DNA of 64,000 bases from positions 1 to 64,000 of the forward strand of contig SOET01000006.1 in the NCBI GenBank assembly GCA_021646465.1, written 5' to 3'. The notes under the pieces are model-generated. The model had not been told where the DNA came from and ran no database searches. It worked only from the letters and a program-made list of their open reading frames with translations. Made by a program: the position numbers and the translations under genes. Shown here in pieces: positions 9,751 to 19,240 of this stretch. The DNA is from Candidatus Kuenenia hertensis. Lineage in GTDB: Bacteria > Planctomycetota > Brocadiia > Brocadiales > Brocadiaceae. Each line of letters opens with the position of its first letter. Positions within the stretch are counted from its first letter, which is position 1.

Positions 9751-10338
9751 TTATGTTGAAGTGCCGTTTTTTATTTTAAAAGCAGAAATAATTTCACATA
9801 TACGATTCACACAGTTTTTCTTTTTTGTTTCGTCATCCAACTCTTTACATAGCCCTTGTAACTCCTGAATTGGTTCGTTCCATCGTTCTTTTAAATTGTT
9901 TATTTCACTTAATAATGATTTAAATTCATCGTTTTTTCTCAAATCTCCGACAGAAACGCCCAGGTTATATTTTGACATTTCAGACAATATTTTTCGCATC
10001 CGATAAATAGGTCCCGCCATTCTGTGAGACACAATAACGCCAAAGAAAAAAATGGATAGTAATGTAGCAAGAACGCAAATTGTCAATACCGGCCATAAAA
10101 CCTCAAAAACAGTGTACATATTCGAATCTTCGACGATCCTGGCTTTTTCAGTTACCTTAAATAGTACAGGCTGAGTTATTTTAACGTTTACGTCTCCATA
10201 AAAACGATACACCATAGCAAAGAAAAAAAGCGATCCGATAACGATCAAAATGGCCAGTATAGAAATTTTACGAATAAATCCATATTGAAAATTACGATCA
10301 ATAATATATATCCGACGTCTATTTGCTTTTTGTTTCAC
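9751..10338 (-). CDS. Membrane protein with HAMP-like region
   Basis: The 195-residue protein has two transmembrane segments (about 24-45 and 83-106) flanking a short periplasmic loop. A HAMP-like linker follows (HRMAGPIYRMRKILSEM, about 110-126), then a helical tail. The conserved R-M-A-G-P-I-Y-R pattern is typical of small HAMP proteins in planctomycetes and deltaproteobacteria. No kinase or methyl-accepting domain follows, so it would be a truncated sensor-like or scaffold protein. It is divergent from the glycosyltransferase at 10685. Confidence 0.7.
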   Translation of the reverse strand: MKQKANRRRIYIIDRNFQYGFIRKISILAILIVIGSLFFFAMVYRFYGDVNVKITQPVLFKVTEKARIVEDSNMYTVFEVLWPVLTICVLATLLSIFFFGVIVSHRMAGPIYRMRKILSEMSKYNLGVSVGDLRKNDEFKSLLSEINNLKERWNEPIQELQGLCKELDDETKKKNCVNRICEIISAFKIKNGTST

Positions 10339-10684
10339 AGCCTTTCTCCTTTCATTCCTAAGGTTTAGAGTGTGTATAAGATATCTTTATTGTGTTGTTG
10401 AGGAATAAACTGAATGTATACCTTAAAAAAACTTGCTAACAAAATACCGTAATTACAGAAAGTTATCCATATAAATTCATGCAGATTCTGAACCCATTCC
10501 CGAATCAATATGTACAATTATCGTTGCAGGTTCTATGGAGGGAATATATAATCTGATTCGTTGCCTTTGTAAAAAGCGTCATATAGTTTAAACCATTTCT
10601 GTAATTTGGATTAATCTTTAAGCAATTATAATTAAATCTTGCGTCAAAGTTGTTTTTCTAACGCAGGAAATTTTACTATAAAAA
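10339..10684. other. Divergent intergenic region
   Basis: 346 bases between the leftward HAMP-like gene and the rightward glycosyltransferase. It must hold promoters for both, but no hexamer pair close to consensus stood out, and I see no RNA gene or repeat here. Confidence 0.5.
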
Positions 10685-11371
10685 ATGAAACTTTCCATAA
10701 TAATGCCTGTTTTCAATGAAGAGAAAACGGTCTCTGAAGTAATTGAACGTGTTAAAACGATTCCTATTGATAAAGAAATAATACTGGTGAATGACGCATC
10801 ATCGGACGGTACGTTTGATATAGTAAAAAAACTTGCATCCCATGATATTAAAGTAATTCATCATCCGGTGAATCATGGTAAGGGGGCTGCTATCCGCACG
10901 GGTCTGAATAGCGCATGTGGCGATGTTGTCGTTATACAGGATGCCGATCTGGAATATGACCCGAATGATTTTCTTCAAATGATTGTGCCGATCAATGAGA
11001 AAAAAGCCGATGTTGTATATGGTGTACGTTTGCTGGAAACGCAGAAAATGGTTATGCGTTTAGGCAACAGGTTTTTAACTTTTGTTACAAACCTTGTATA
11101 TGGGCAGCATTTGAAAGATATGGAAACGTGTTACAAGATGATGCGGCGTGAAATTGCTCTTAACCTTGACCTCGAATGTCGCCGCTTTGATGTGGAAGCA
11201 GAAATAACCGCTAAATTGCTGCGTACCGGATACACAATATATGAAGTTCCCATTAGTTATCAAGCACGTTATGAAAATAAAAAACTTACCCCGTTTGATG
11301 GATTGCCTGCATTAAAAGCTTTATGGAAATACCGGAACTGGAATCCTTACCTTGATAAGTCAAATACATAA
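10685..11371 (+). CDS. Family 2 glycosyltransferase, dolichyl/polyprenyl-phosphate mannose synthase-like
   Basis: A 228-residue GT-A fold enzyme. The N-terminal IIMPVFNEEKTVSEVIERV, the nucleotide-binding LVNDASSDGT and the DXD-like QDADLEYDP motif (about 80-88) are clear. There is no C-terminal membrane segment, so it is the short soluble form. It probably moves a sugar from a nucleotide donor to a polyprenyl phosphate. The next gene (11430) is a multi-spanning GT39-like transferase that uses such donors, and the pair is likely one pathway for glycosylating lipid or protein. Confidence 0.85.
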   Translation: MKLSIIMPVFNEEKTVSEVIERVKTIPIDKEIILVNDASSDGTFDIVKKLASHDIKVIHHPVNHGKGAAIRTGLNSACGDVVVIQDADLEYDPNDFLQMIVPINEKKADVVYGVRLLETQKMVMRLGNRFLTFVTNLVYGQHLKDMETCYKMMRREIALNLDLECRRFDVEAEITAKLLRTGYTIYEVPISYQARYENKKLTPFDGLPALKALWKYRNWNPYLDKSNT

Positions 11372-11429
11372 GTATTATTAGTACTGAATCGTATTTTTAC
11401 AAAATGTAACAATTTAATCTTACATAAGA

Positions 11430-13076
11430 ATGAAAATGGCACATAAAGGAGTTGCTTTCCTGGAGGGGGATGAACCTGGTAAAACATCTGCATGGGGAAT
11501 AGTATTAGCCATTACCGGGTTTTATTGTTTTTTGTCAACGCTCTTGACAGTTGGCAATTACCATTTATCCGGGGACAGTTTTGACTATCTTACCCTTGCA
11601 CGTAATATCTTCTGGAGAGAGGGGTTTTCGCGTATAGGACAGACCGAGGTATATCGGCAGCCGGGATATCCGTATCTTATTGCAGGATTTTTATTTTTTT
11701 TCCGTGATCTTGAGTTGACAGGGCATGTTGTTTCTCTTATTTGCGGTGCTATTTCAATTCCCCTGGTGTTTTGGACGGCAAAGCAATTTCTACCTGTTCG
11801 TTATGCGCTTTACAGTGCGGTGCTGCTTGCTGTAAATCCATTTTTTGCCCATGCAGGGTCTGAAGCCTTATCAGAAACCTCCAATGCTTTATTTTCCATT
11901 ATTGCGTTAGGTTTTCTGTTTGCTGTTTGCAGGCAAACAACTTTTAAATCAGTAGTTTCCAGTGTGTTTTTTGGTCTCTTTTGCGCTGCCGCATATTTCT
12001 GCAGGAGTGAAAGTTTTCTTCTGCTGCCAGCGGGAATTATTGTATTGATCGTATGCAAATGGAAAGAACGCTTAAAGTGTTCTTTATGTGTTATTGCCGC
12101 AGTCATTGCGTTAACCGTTGTTTGTTTTCCTTACTGGCAATTGTTGAAGATAACGACCGGCCATTTCAGTTTGGGGGGAAATAGTGTTAACCTGATCTGG
12201 TATCAAAGCACGCTTGATAAACGGCCTCCTAAATCATTTGATCCCGCTTGGGCTCCGCGGCCATTTGATCCTTTGTGGCCATCAGTTACCCATCCTGCAG
12301 ATTTCAATCCGGGACGTTATATCAGATTAAATGCACCTGAATTAATAAAACGTTATTTGTGTAATACTATTACTTATCTAAAGCCGTTGACCGAAATACT
12401 TTTTTTTGGATTTGGATTTATTCTCTTATTCTTCGGTATAAGGCGGAGGCAGGGAATTGGACAACAAAAGGTATTTCATGGCATATGGGTTGGATTTTTT
12501 CCTTTGCTTACCCTTTCATTCCGGGAAGGGACAGACCGGTTGCTGATTCCTTATCTCCCGGTATTTTCAATTTTGATGGCAGTCGGACTGCTGGAGATAA
12601 GCGAATGGCTCCGGGAGAGAATTCCATTTTTTCGCCATAAATCGCACACAATGAAAATAATAATTATTGTTTTTTTAACCCTGCTGCCAATGATAAAAAT
12701 GACAAGGCATGTTGGCCGGGGGGAAAATTGGAGACATTTTCGCTATCGTGCCGTTGGAGACTATATTAAAAAAGATTTTGAGGAAGGGCTGGTACCCAAA
12801 GTTGTTGCAGATGACAGCGCACCGGCTTTCTTTGCAGGAGGAGATGCTATTGCTATTCCCGATACAGCAAAATATAAAAAATTAATCGAACAGATGGATA
12901 CTTACGGAGCTCAATATCTTGTTATAACACGGGGAAAATCACCAATAGGCGGCATAAAGATCCCTGAACTAAAAAATCCGGCACATCATGATGAATTGAA
13001 ATTGCTCAAAACATTTCCCGGAGAAATAGATGTATATCGGCGTACTGAATATCAGACCCCGCCAACTGAAGAATAG
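11430..13076 (+). CDS. Multi-spanning glycosyltransferase of the GT39/ArnT-like (GT-C) superfamily
   Basis: The 548-residue integral membrane protein has about ten hydrophobic segments across residues 22-420 and a C-terminal soluble part. An acidic motif early after the first membrane helix (GDSFDYLTLARNIF, about 48-61) and RQPGYPYLIAGF match the first extracytoplasmic loop of GT-C transferases that take a sugar from a polyprenyl-phosphate donor. It lies 58 bases after the GT2 gene, which could make the donor. The acceptor is unknown. Confidence 0.75.
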   Translation: MKMAHKGVAFLEGDEPGKTSAWGIVLAITGFYCFLSTLLTVGNYHLSGDSFDYLTLARNIFWREGFSRIGQTEVYRQPGYPYLIAGFLFFFRDLELTGHVVSLICGAISIPLVFWTAKQFLPVRYALYSAVLLAVNPFFAHAGSEALSETSNALFSIIALGFLFAVCRQTTFKSVVSSVFFGLFCAAAYFCRSESFLLLPAGIIVLIVCKWKERLKCSLCVIAAVIALTVVCFPYWQLLKITTGHFSLGGNSVNLIWYQSTLDKRPPKSFDPAWAPRPFDPLWPSVTHPADFNPGRYIRLNAPELIKRYLCNTITYLKPLTEILFFGFGFILLFFGIRRRQGIGQQKVFHGIWVGFFPLLTLSFREGTDRLLIPYLPVFSILMAVGLLEISEWLRERIPFFRHKSHTMKIIIIVFLTLLPMIKMTRHVGRGENWRHFRYRAVGDYIKKDFEEGLVPKVVADDSAPAFFAGGDAIAIPDTAKYKKLIEQMDTYGAQYLVITRGKSPIGGIKIPELKNPAHHDELKLLKTFPGEIDVYRRTEYQTPPTEE

Positions 13077-13087
13077 GGGTTTAGAGA

Positions 13088-13115
13088 GTAAGGGTCCATG
13101 ATTTTGAACCCTTAC
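13088..13115. terminator. Possible bidirectional terminator hairpin
   Basis: An imperfect 10-bp inverted repeat (GTAAGGGT.. at 13088 with its complement ending at 13115) lies between the convergent GT-C and cysQ genes. There is no long T tract, so activity is uncertain. Confidence 0.35.
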
Positions 13116-13131
13116 ACCACCACCGAAATCA

Positions 13132-14055
13132 TTATCCAATCGGCGAAGCAGTAATATTTCCTCTCGTTCCTATAAAAAACGGATTAACCAGATTTTCCTT
13201 ATTATATTTTAGAGGCAAATTGTTTTCTACATCTATTATCTTCCCATTACTCTGCTCAACAATTGCTTGCCCTGCCGCCGTATCCCATTCCATGGTAGGA
13301 CCGAACCGTGGATAAATATCTGCCCGGCCTTCAGCTACAAGGCAGAATTTTAGCGAACTTCCCGCTGAGATGATTTCAATATTTTCACCGTTTTTCTGTA
13401 ATTGTTTTACAAATTTTGTAAATTGCTCTGACGGATGCGAACGGCTTCCAATAACCGTCAAATGAATTCCGTCTTTGTTCCCGGAACGATTATTTTCAAT
13501 ATCCTCTTTATGATCATCGCACAAGGGTAATTTTTGCGAACGGTCAACAAGTTCTTTTATTGCCATTGTAGCAAATGTTATGTCTTGTTTGTTTTCCAAC
13601 TTGTATGCCCCCAGTCCTTCAGTTGCAAAATAAAAAATATCCGTGACAGGCACATAAATACAACCCATAACAGGTTTGTTTTTATGAATAAGAGCAATGT
13701 TTACCGTAAATTCACCATTTCTCTTGATAAATTCTTTTGTGCCGTCCAGTGGATCTACCAGCCAAAAAGATTCCCATGCACTTCTTTCGTTATATGGAAT
13801 CTCTTTTCCTTCTTCACTTAATAAAGGTAGTGAGGTAACAGTATTTCTGCTATCGGTGTTATTGCTGGTATTGAAGTTTTTTAACTCTTTCGCAATAATT
13901 TCATGCGATCTTTTATCAGCCATTGTTAAAGGAGATTGATCGTCTTTGTGTTCAACCGCAAAATCAGAGTGGTATACCTCCAAAATTGCATTACCTGCCT
14001 TACTAGCAGCTGTAAGGGCAATCAGAAGATGCCGTGTGTATTTTATATTGTTCAT
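13132..14055 (-). CDS. cysQ: 3'(2'),5'-bisphosphate nucleotidase, CysQ family
   Basis: Hydrolyses 3'-phosphoadenosine 5'-phosphate (PAP) to AMP, a by-product of sulfate assimilation. It is an inositol-monophosphatase-fold enzyme needing Mg2+. The metal-binding motifs are LLSEEGKE (acidic), WLVDPLDGTKEFI (about 108-120) and EWDTAAGQAI near residue 250. An insertion of about 30 residues (about 175-205, polar, charged) makes it longer (307) than E. coli CysQ (246). It is convergent with the glycosyltransferase pair. Confidence 0.88.
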   Translation of the reverse strand: MNNIKYTRHLLIALTAASKAGNAILEVYHSDFAVEHKDDQSPLTMADKRSHEIIAKELKNFNTSNNTDSRNTVTSLPLLSEEGKEIPYNERSAWESFWLVDPLDGTKEFIKRNGEFTVNIALIHKNKPVMGCIYVPVTDIFYFATEGLGAYKLENKQDITFATMAIKELVDRSQKLPLCDDHKEDIENNRSGNKDGIHLTVIGSRSHPSEQFTKFVKQLQKNGENIEIISAGSSLKFCLVAEGRADIYPRFGPTMEWDTAAGQAIVEQSNGKIIDVENNLPLKYNKENLVNPFFIGTRGNITASPIG

Positions 14056-14113
14056 GGGCTTTTATGGATAGTAATGTTTGTGTAGTGATAGATTAATACG
14101 GTAAAAAAAGTTT

Positions 14114-15277
14114 TTAATACAACTCGCAGATCGGTATGGGTTTTGTCCTGCTGATTAAAGTACCATCTCCCAGTTGGCCAAAATCATTTCTGCCCCACCC
14201 CCACACACTACCGTCGTTTTTCAGTACAAGATTGTGAAACTCACCGCAGGCTATCTCGGTGACATTGTTTATTTCACTTACCAGAACAGGCCGGTGGGTA
14301 GGCAAAGCAACTTCATTTTCCGGAGGGGTAACTCCCAGGATGCCAAATTCCCATAGCTTGCCTTCAATGGTGAGTGCGAGGCTGTGGTTCCCTTTTGTAG
14401 CTATTTCAATAATATCTTTTGCATTGGAGGCTTTTACGGGAGTATTTCTATTTGTAGTAGTTCCATCACCCAATTGCCCAAGACTATTTGAACCCCATGC
14501 CCAAAGGGTACCATCTGCTTTCAAAGCCAGACTGTAATCGCTTCCTCCATCTACCGCGATTATGTTATGAAGATTGTTCACCAGGACAGGACTAAGCCTG
14601 TCGGTGGTGCTTCCATCACCCAATTGTTCCTTGTTGTTTGAACCCCATGCCCACAGGGTCCCGTCAGATTTAAGGGCAAGGCTGTGATACCCTCCTGCGC
14701 TAATATTAATAATATTGTTCAGGCCATGTATGCAGACGGGTGTATTCCGGTTTTCAGTGGTACCAATACCGAGCTGCCCTTTGTCATTAACCCCCCATGC
14801 CCACACCGTTCCATCGGACTTGAGAGCTAAATTGTGCTGTCCTCCGCAGGAAATTGAGATAATACCTGTTAAATCTTTCGTTTGAACAGGAACATTGCAG
14901 CTCTTGTATGAACCTTCACCTAGCTGGCCGGCCCAATTTCCTCCCCATGCCCACACTGTTCCGTCAGATTTTAAGGCGAGACTGTGCCATGCTCCCCCGT
15001 CGATTGCAATAATGCTGCTAAGATGTTTTACCTGTATAGGGGTATTTTTGTTTTTTATGGTGCCATCACCAAGTTGTCCGTATTCATTTTTTCCCCAAGA
15101 CCAGACGCTGCCATCTGGTTTTACCGCAAGAGAATGGAACGCCCCTGCTGCAATTTTTGGTAAAACCTGAACAGCGAAGGAAGTTTCCATTGACAGTGCT
15201 AAAACCAAAAATACAATTATCGGATACAAATATAGTTTATATCCGATGAAAGTAAAACGGTTGAAAGTGTTTTTCAT
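14114..15277 (-). CDS. Exported RCC1-repeat beta-propeller protein
   Basis: The protein has a signal peptide (about residues 1-35 from the chosen start) followed by seven RCC1/BLIP-II-type repeats of about 50 residues. Each repeat has a core such as HSLALKSDGTVWAWG and a trailing GQLGDG. Seven repeats predict a complete seven-bladed propeller. The sixth blade is degenerate and lacks the tryptophan pair. The open frame starts at 15349, but the ATG at 15277 has AAAGG upstream and begins the signal peptide. Such propellers mediate protein binding; the target is unknown. Confidence 0.87.
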   Translation of the reverse strand: MKNTFNRFTFIGYKLYLYPIIVFLVLALSMETSFAVQVLPKIAAGAFHSLAVKPDGSVWSWGKNEYGQLGDGTIKNKNTPIQVKHLSSIIAIDGGAWHSLALKSDGTVWAWGGNWAGQLGEGSYKSCNVPVQTKDLTGIISISCGGQHNLALKSDGTVWAWGVNDKGQLGIGTTENRNTPVCIHGLNNIINISAGGYHSLALKSDGTLWAWGSNNKEQLGDGSTTDRLSPVLVNNLHNIIAVDGGSDYSLALKADGTLWAWGSNSLGQLGDGTTTNRNTPVKASNAKDIIEIATKGNHSLALTIEGKLWEFGILGVTPPENEVALPTHRPVLVSEINNVTEIACGEFHNLVLKNDGSVWGWGRNDFGQLGDGTLISRTKPIPICELY

Positions 15278-15366
15278 TATCGTATACCTTTCAAAAGAAA
15301 TAATTGCCATGGTAAAAAGGTACCAGAAAATTTTTTGTGATTTTCGCAATTACACAAAACAATATT

Positions 15367-15915
15367 TTATTTAATAGTTTTTAAATGTTTCAGATATATT
15401 AACGCGCACAAATCGTAAATGAAATGTGCCTGAATGGGGACAAGCAGGCTTTGAAAATAGTAATATAATAACCCCAGGTATATGCTCATTAAAAACGCAA
15501 TAACAAAGTATGCGGGTGAAATAAAGTGAAGTAATCCAAAGATCACGCTTGTTGCAAAAATACCGAGTTTATTTTGTGTCACTCCCCGAAATAGTAATTC
15601 TTCGGCAAATCCTGCTAAAAGAGAAATTATGCACATATCAGGGAGCGTTAAACGAGAAAATAGAGATTTTAAATAATGTGTTATTGTTTGTTTTAACGAA
15701 TCAGCAAAAGGAATCCTTTTTGTTTTTTCAGATAGGAGAAAAATAAAAAAAGAAAAAGGGACTGCTGCCCCAAAGGTGCCAATAAGAACATCACGTAAAA
15801 TATTTCCAGTCAGAGGAAATAATGGTATTTTTAAATATCTTACCATCGCCAGTGCCAAGAACAGCGCAAAACCTTCCGTAATAAAAGTAAAGAATAGTAA
15901 TTTTGATCTTTTCAT
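15367..15915 (-). CDS. CPBP family intramembrane metalloprotease (CAAX protease-like)
   Basis: The 182-residue integral membrane protein has about five membrane segments. The family catalytic motifs are present: EELLFRG (E105/E106 and R110), FGLLHF with H130, and QAHFIYD with H164. The family includes CAAX prenyl proteases and bacteriocin-immunity proteins. It lies 89 bases upstream of the RCC1 gene in the same direction. The substrate is unknown. Confidence 0.82.
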   Translation of the reverse strand: MKRSKLLFFTFITEGFALFLALAMVRYLKIPLFPLTGNILRDVLIGTFGAAVPFSFFIFLLSEKTKRIPFADSLKQTITHYLKSLFSRLTLPDMCIISLLAGFAEELLFRGVTQNKLGIFATSVIFGLLHFISPAYFVIAFLMSIYLGLLYYYFQSLLVPIQAHFIYDLCALIYLKHLKTIK

Positions 15916-16398
15916 TTCAGAGGCGTCGTTCTGAAAAAATTTTGTAACGAGAAAAAGACTATTATAGAAAATGGTGAGAGTGGAAGTATTAAATCTTTAT
16001 CGCGAGAAAGATCGGGTAGAAAAAATGTTTGATATATTTAAGAATGAAATAGATGGGAATCGATTATAAGAACATAGTCAATATAATACAAAAGGATGTT
16101 TCTTTATTAGATTTGTTGCATTGATCATAATATATGCTGAAGCATCCAAGAGGATAGATTACATCGTTATTAACCTTTTATCCAATTTAGGTTATAAAGC
16201 TACGATACGGAGATACTGCAGAAATGAACTTTCAGGCACTCCTATATCGGGGAACTAAACTCTTTTCTTTCCAAATGAGGTACGCTTTGCTGGCCGATAG
16301 GCAAGGTAGGGTTCAACATTGCAACCCCACCTCGAATATGTGATTGAGAAGGGAATCCCGAATGGTTCCCCACCACCAAATTCAAAATTCATAAATAT
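15916..16398. other. Intergenic region with a palindromic repeat
   Basis: 483 bases between rpmA and the CPBP protease. It contains a near-perfect 10-bp inverted repeat (AGGTAGGGTT at 16304-16313 with AACCCCACCT at 16323-16332). Next to it is a GGGAATCCC/GGTTCCCC-like stretch (about 16350-16370). On the minus strand this could end the rplU-rpmA transcript, although no T tract follows. No coding frame is convincing. Confidence 0.45.
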
Positions 16399-16647
16399 TT
16401 AATTGCTTGAAGGATATACACTTACACGACGTCTCGTGTCAAACTTAACCACCCCGTCTATCATAGAAAAAATTGTATAATCTCTGCCTAACCCCACATT
16501 TTTTCCCGGTTTAAATTTTGTGCCGCATTGACGAACTATGATCGAGCCTGTCGTCACAGATTCGCCGCCATATTTTTTAATTCCCCTCATTTGGGGATTA
16601 CTATCTCGTCCGTTCTTGGAAGAACCTTGTCCTTTTTTATGTGCCAT
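16399..16647 (-). CDS. rpmA: 50S ribosomal protein L27
   Basis: An 82-residue ribosomal protein of the peptidyl-transferase region. The N-terminal [16 protein letters not shown] and the central [15 protein letters not shown] are family signatures. The Lys/Gly-rich N-terminal tail starts directly at AHKKG, with no cleavable extension of the Firmicutes type. It follows rplU by 43 bases, the standard L21-L27 pair. Confidence 0.96.
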   Translation of the reverse strand: MAHKKGQGSSKNGRDSNPQMRGIKKYGGESVTTGSIIVRQCGTKFKPGKNVGLGRDYTIFSMIDGVVKFDTRRRVSVYPSSN

Positions 16648-16690
16648 GTTTTTCTCCTCTCAAAAAAGCATCGTTATATTCACTTAATGG

Positions 16691-17005
16691 TTAATTTACG
16701 ATTATTTCTTTCACTTCGATTTTTGTATATTTTTCCCGATGTCCCCGCCTTCTCATAGACGCTTTTCTTCTTCTAAACTTTATTGTCATGCACTTTTTAT
16801 CTTTTTTTACCCCTTTTACCTCTGTAATAACCTTTGCGTTTGCGCTGCTTCCAAAAGCTGCATTTCCGGCTTCATCGGAACAAACTACTATATTGTCAAA
16901 CTCCAAAGTATCTCCGGCTTTGGCATCTGCCCTCAAATCAATCATAAGCTGCTCGCCGGCTCTCACCTTATATTGTTTACCCCTGTCACTTATAATGGCA
17001 TACAT
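16691..17005 (-). CDS. rplU: 50S ribosomal protein L21
   Basis: A 104-residue large-subunit protein that binds 23S rRNA. It begins with the family's MYAIISDRGKQYKVRAGEQL and ends with the basic RRKASMRRRGHRE region. It lies in a leftward housekeeping run, directly after the ribonuclease G/E gene (42-base gap) and before rpmA. The rng-rplU-rpmA arrangement is common in bacteria. Confidence 0.95.
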   Translation of the reverse strand: MYAIISDRGKQYKVRAGEQLMIDLRADAKAGDTLEFDNIVVCSDEAGNAAFGSSANAKVITEVKGVKKDKKCMTIKFRRRKASMRRRGHREKYTKIEVKEIIVN

Positions 17006-17047
17006 CTCTCTTATTCTCCTTCAATATTTACATATATAACCGAAAAA

Positions 17048-18568
17048 CTATACGGTAACTGGTTCACCTTTATTATTAAAATAATGAATGTTTATTGTAC
17101 CATATTCATTACTGGTATCACTAAAAATAATTATTTTTTTATGGTATGCTTCTTCTATCTCTGCCAGTTGTTTTCTTTTCTGATTCTGTAAATAATTAAC
17201 AACTTCATAATTTGCGGCTATTTCAATCCTTGCGATTTGTGGCAAATGCAAGGCAAATTTTACAGCCCTCATAATATTTAAACACATTGATTCCACCGTC
17301 TTTGCGTACCCGGTTCCACGGCAAAATTTACATTCTTCAAACAAAACATCCCGAAGGCTTGGCCGAATTCTTTGTCTGGTAAGTTCAATTGTACCAAATT
17401 TCGACATTTTAAGCATCTTTGTTTTTGCCCGGTGGCTCTTCAGCGCATCCGCAAGCGCCTTTTCAACAGACTGGATATGCTTTTCTTCACGCATATCTAT
17501 AAAATCAATAACAATTACGCCCCCTAAATCCCGCAATCTGATTTGACGCGCAATTTCTTTTGCCGCAATGATATTCGTTTTAAATGCTGTTTCTTCAGGA
17601 TCGCATTTGCCTTTAAACTTCCCGCTGTTAACATCAATAGCAACCAATGCTTCTGTCTGCTCAAGAATAATTGAACCTCCGTGCGGCAATGGAATTTTCC
17701 TGGAATTTATTCCTTCTATCTCATCTTCTATGCCATAATTATGAAATAATGGTTTTTCTTTATCGTAAAATTTCAGCTGTTTTTCATATTTAGGCATTAT
17801 TATTCGCAGAAACTCTTTTGTTCTCTTATAAACAGATTCCGAGTCTACGATAATTTCATTTATGTCCTGGCTGAATATGTCCCGAATAACGCGAATCACC
17901 AGGTCGCTTTCCTGGTAAATCACGCCGGGGGTATCAATTTCCTTTGATTTTTTATATATATTCTTCCATAATTTTAAGAGGTAATGAAAATCTTTCTGAA
18001 GCTCTTTCTTTGTCTGCTGTACACCGGCGGTTCGAACAATAAAACCGATATTTTTCGGTGGATTTAAGCTTTCCAGTATTTTTTTTAATCTCTGCCGCTC
18101 ATCTTCCGCCGTTATTTTCTTTGAAACCCCGTAACGTTTTACTTCCGGCATTAAAACCAGATACCTGCCAGGCAAACTAATATAGGTCGTCAAACTAGGG
18201 CCTTTTGCCCCGATACTTTCCTTTGTTACCTGAACCAGTATTTCTTTCCCTTGTTGCAAAACATCACGTATTTTATGGTGTTTCGCAGGGGTATCAGATT
18301 CATCGGCGTGTTCCTTGCCTTCTGTGGGAATTAAAACATCAGAAACATGAAGAAAACCGTTTTTTTTCAGCCCAATATCAACAAATGCCGCCTCTAAACT
18401 CGGTTCAATATTAACGACTCTTCCCTTGTAAATATTTCCTGCAATTTGTTCACGGGAAGTTCTTTCAATATACAACTCCTCAAGGATATTGTTTTCTAAA
18501 ACAGCAATACGACACTCTTCAGGTTCCACAGCATTTATAAGCATCCGCTTTTTCATTATGTTTTCCAT
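17048..18568 (-). CDS. rng: Ribonuclease G/E
   Basis: An endoribonuclease for rRNA and mRNA processing. The N-terminal S1-type RNA-binding domain (about 38-125) includes GNIYKGRVVNIEPSLEAAFVDIG. The 5'-sensor/RNase H-like regions follow. The catalytic Mg2+ motif is GGVIVIDFIDMREEKH (about 346-361). CKFCRGTG (about 418) is the zinc-link motif. At 506 residues it is the short RNase G-like form without the degradosome scaffold tail. It starts 3 bases after the upstream DUF2344 stop, suggesting translational coupling. Confidence 0.92.
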   Translation of the reverse strand: MENIMKKRMLINAVEPEECRIAVLENNILEELYIERTSREQIAGNIYKGRVVNIEPSLEAAFVDIGLKKNGFLHVSDVLIPTEGKEHADESDTPAKHHKIRDVLQQGKEILVQVTKESIGAKGPSLTTYISLPGRYLVLMPEVKRYGVSKKITAEDERQRLKKILESLNPPKNIGFIVRTAGVQQTKKELQKDFHYLLKLWKNIYKKSKEIDTPGVIYQESDLVIRVIRDIFSQDINEIIVDSESVYKRTKEFLRIIMPKYEKQLKFYDKEKPLFHNYGIEDEIEGINSRKIPLPHGGSIILEQTEALVAIDVNSGKFKGKCDPEETAFKTNIIAAKEIARQIRLRDLGGVIVIDFIDMREEKHIQSVEKALADALKSHRAKTKMLKMSKFGTIELTRQRIRPSLRDVLFEECKFCRGTGYAKTVESMCLNIMRAVKFALHLPQIARIEIAANYEVVNYLQNQKRKQLAEIEEAYHKKIIIFSDTSNEYGTINIHYFNNKGEPVTV

Positions 18569-18571
18569 TAT

Positions 18572-19204
18572 TTACACAGAAGATAAATTCACTTCCGTCC
18601 TAATAATTTCAAAGAGCTCTTTCTTCAGATCGATTCCAAGGGCGTCAATTACTTCTTCAGCTCTTGGCATCCCATCCTGCGTAAATCTGATAGTCAAAAA
18701 CAGGGAATCATTTTCTATCCAGATTTTCTGAACAGAGGATCGAATATCAACGGACTTTTGCCCTGTTTTTTTCATCCGTTTTATTACAAAAGAATGTTCT
18801 TTCCAAAAACCTTCTATTTTTAAAGTTTGCAAAAGACCTTTGTCTTTAAAAATAACTTTATACGTAACACTGGTAACTATGCTTTTCTCCGATAACGAGA
18901 TTGGTTGGACAGAAGTAATTTTAATCCCTTCCGGTAATTGACTGCCAAACCGTTCTGCCAGCAAATTTAACGATTCGTGGCGAACCAACTCCAATTCTAA
19001 AATTTCTTCTTCTCCACTAATACCAACACCTAGCGCCAACGGGATGGAAATTTTTGGATGAGGGTTAAAACCTTTAGACATTGCAATGGGTATATTTGCC
19101 CTTCTTATTGCCCGTTCAATGGTTCTCATTAAATCATTATGAGAAATAAACCGGATATCACCTGATTTGGAAAACCGAATTCGTATTTTTTCTACTATGG
19201 CCAA
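18572..19204 (-). CDS. TIGR03936/DUF2344 family protein (radical-SAM-linked domain)
   Basis: A 210-residue protein with the family's N-terminal RIRFSKSGDIRFISHNDLMR and the following GFNPHPKISIPLALGVG. In many bacteria this domain is fused to, or lies beside, a B12-binding radical SAM protein; here it stands alone. Its precise biochemical role is unknown. It sits 36 bases after the HPr-enzyme I gene and is tightly coupled to RNase G/E, suggesting a link to RNA metabolism or only shared transcription. Confidence 0.82.
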   Translation of the reverse strand: MAIVEKIRIRFSKSGDIRFISHNDLMRTIERAIRRANIPIAMSKGFNPHPKISIPLALGVGISGEEEILELELVRHESLNLLAERFGSQLPEGIKITSVQPISLSEKSIVTSVTYKVIFKDKGLLQTLKIEGFWKEHSFVIKRMKKTGQKSVDIRSSVQKIWIENDSLFLTIRFTQDGMPRAEEVIDALGIDLKKELFEIIRTEVNLSSV

Positions 19205-19240
19205 TCAACCTTTGTATAACCGGTGTAAAAACATTCAATA

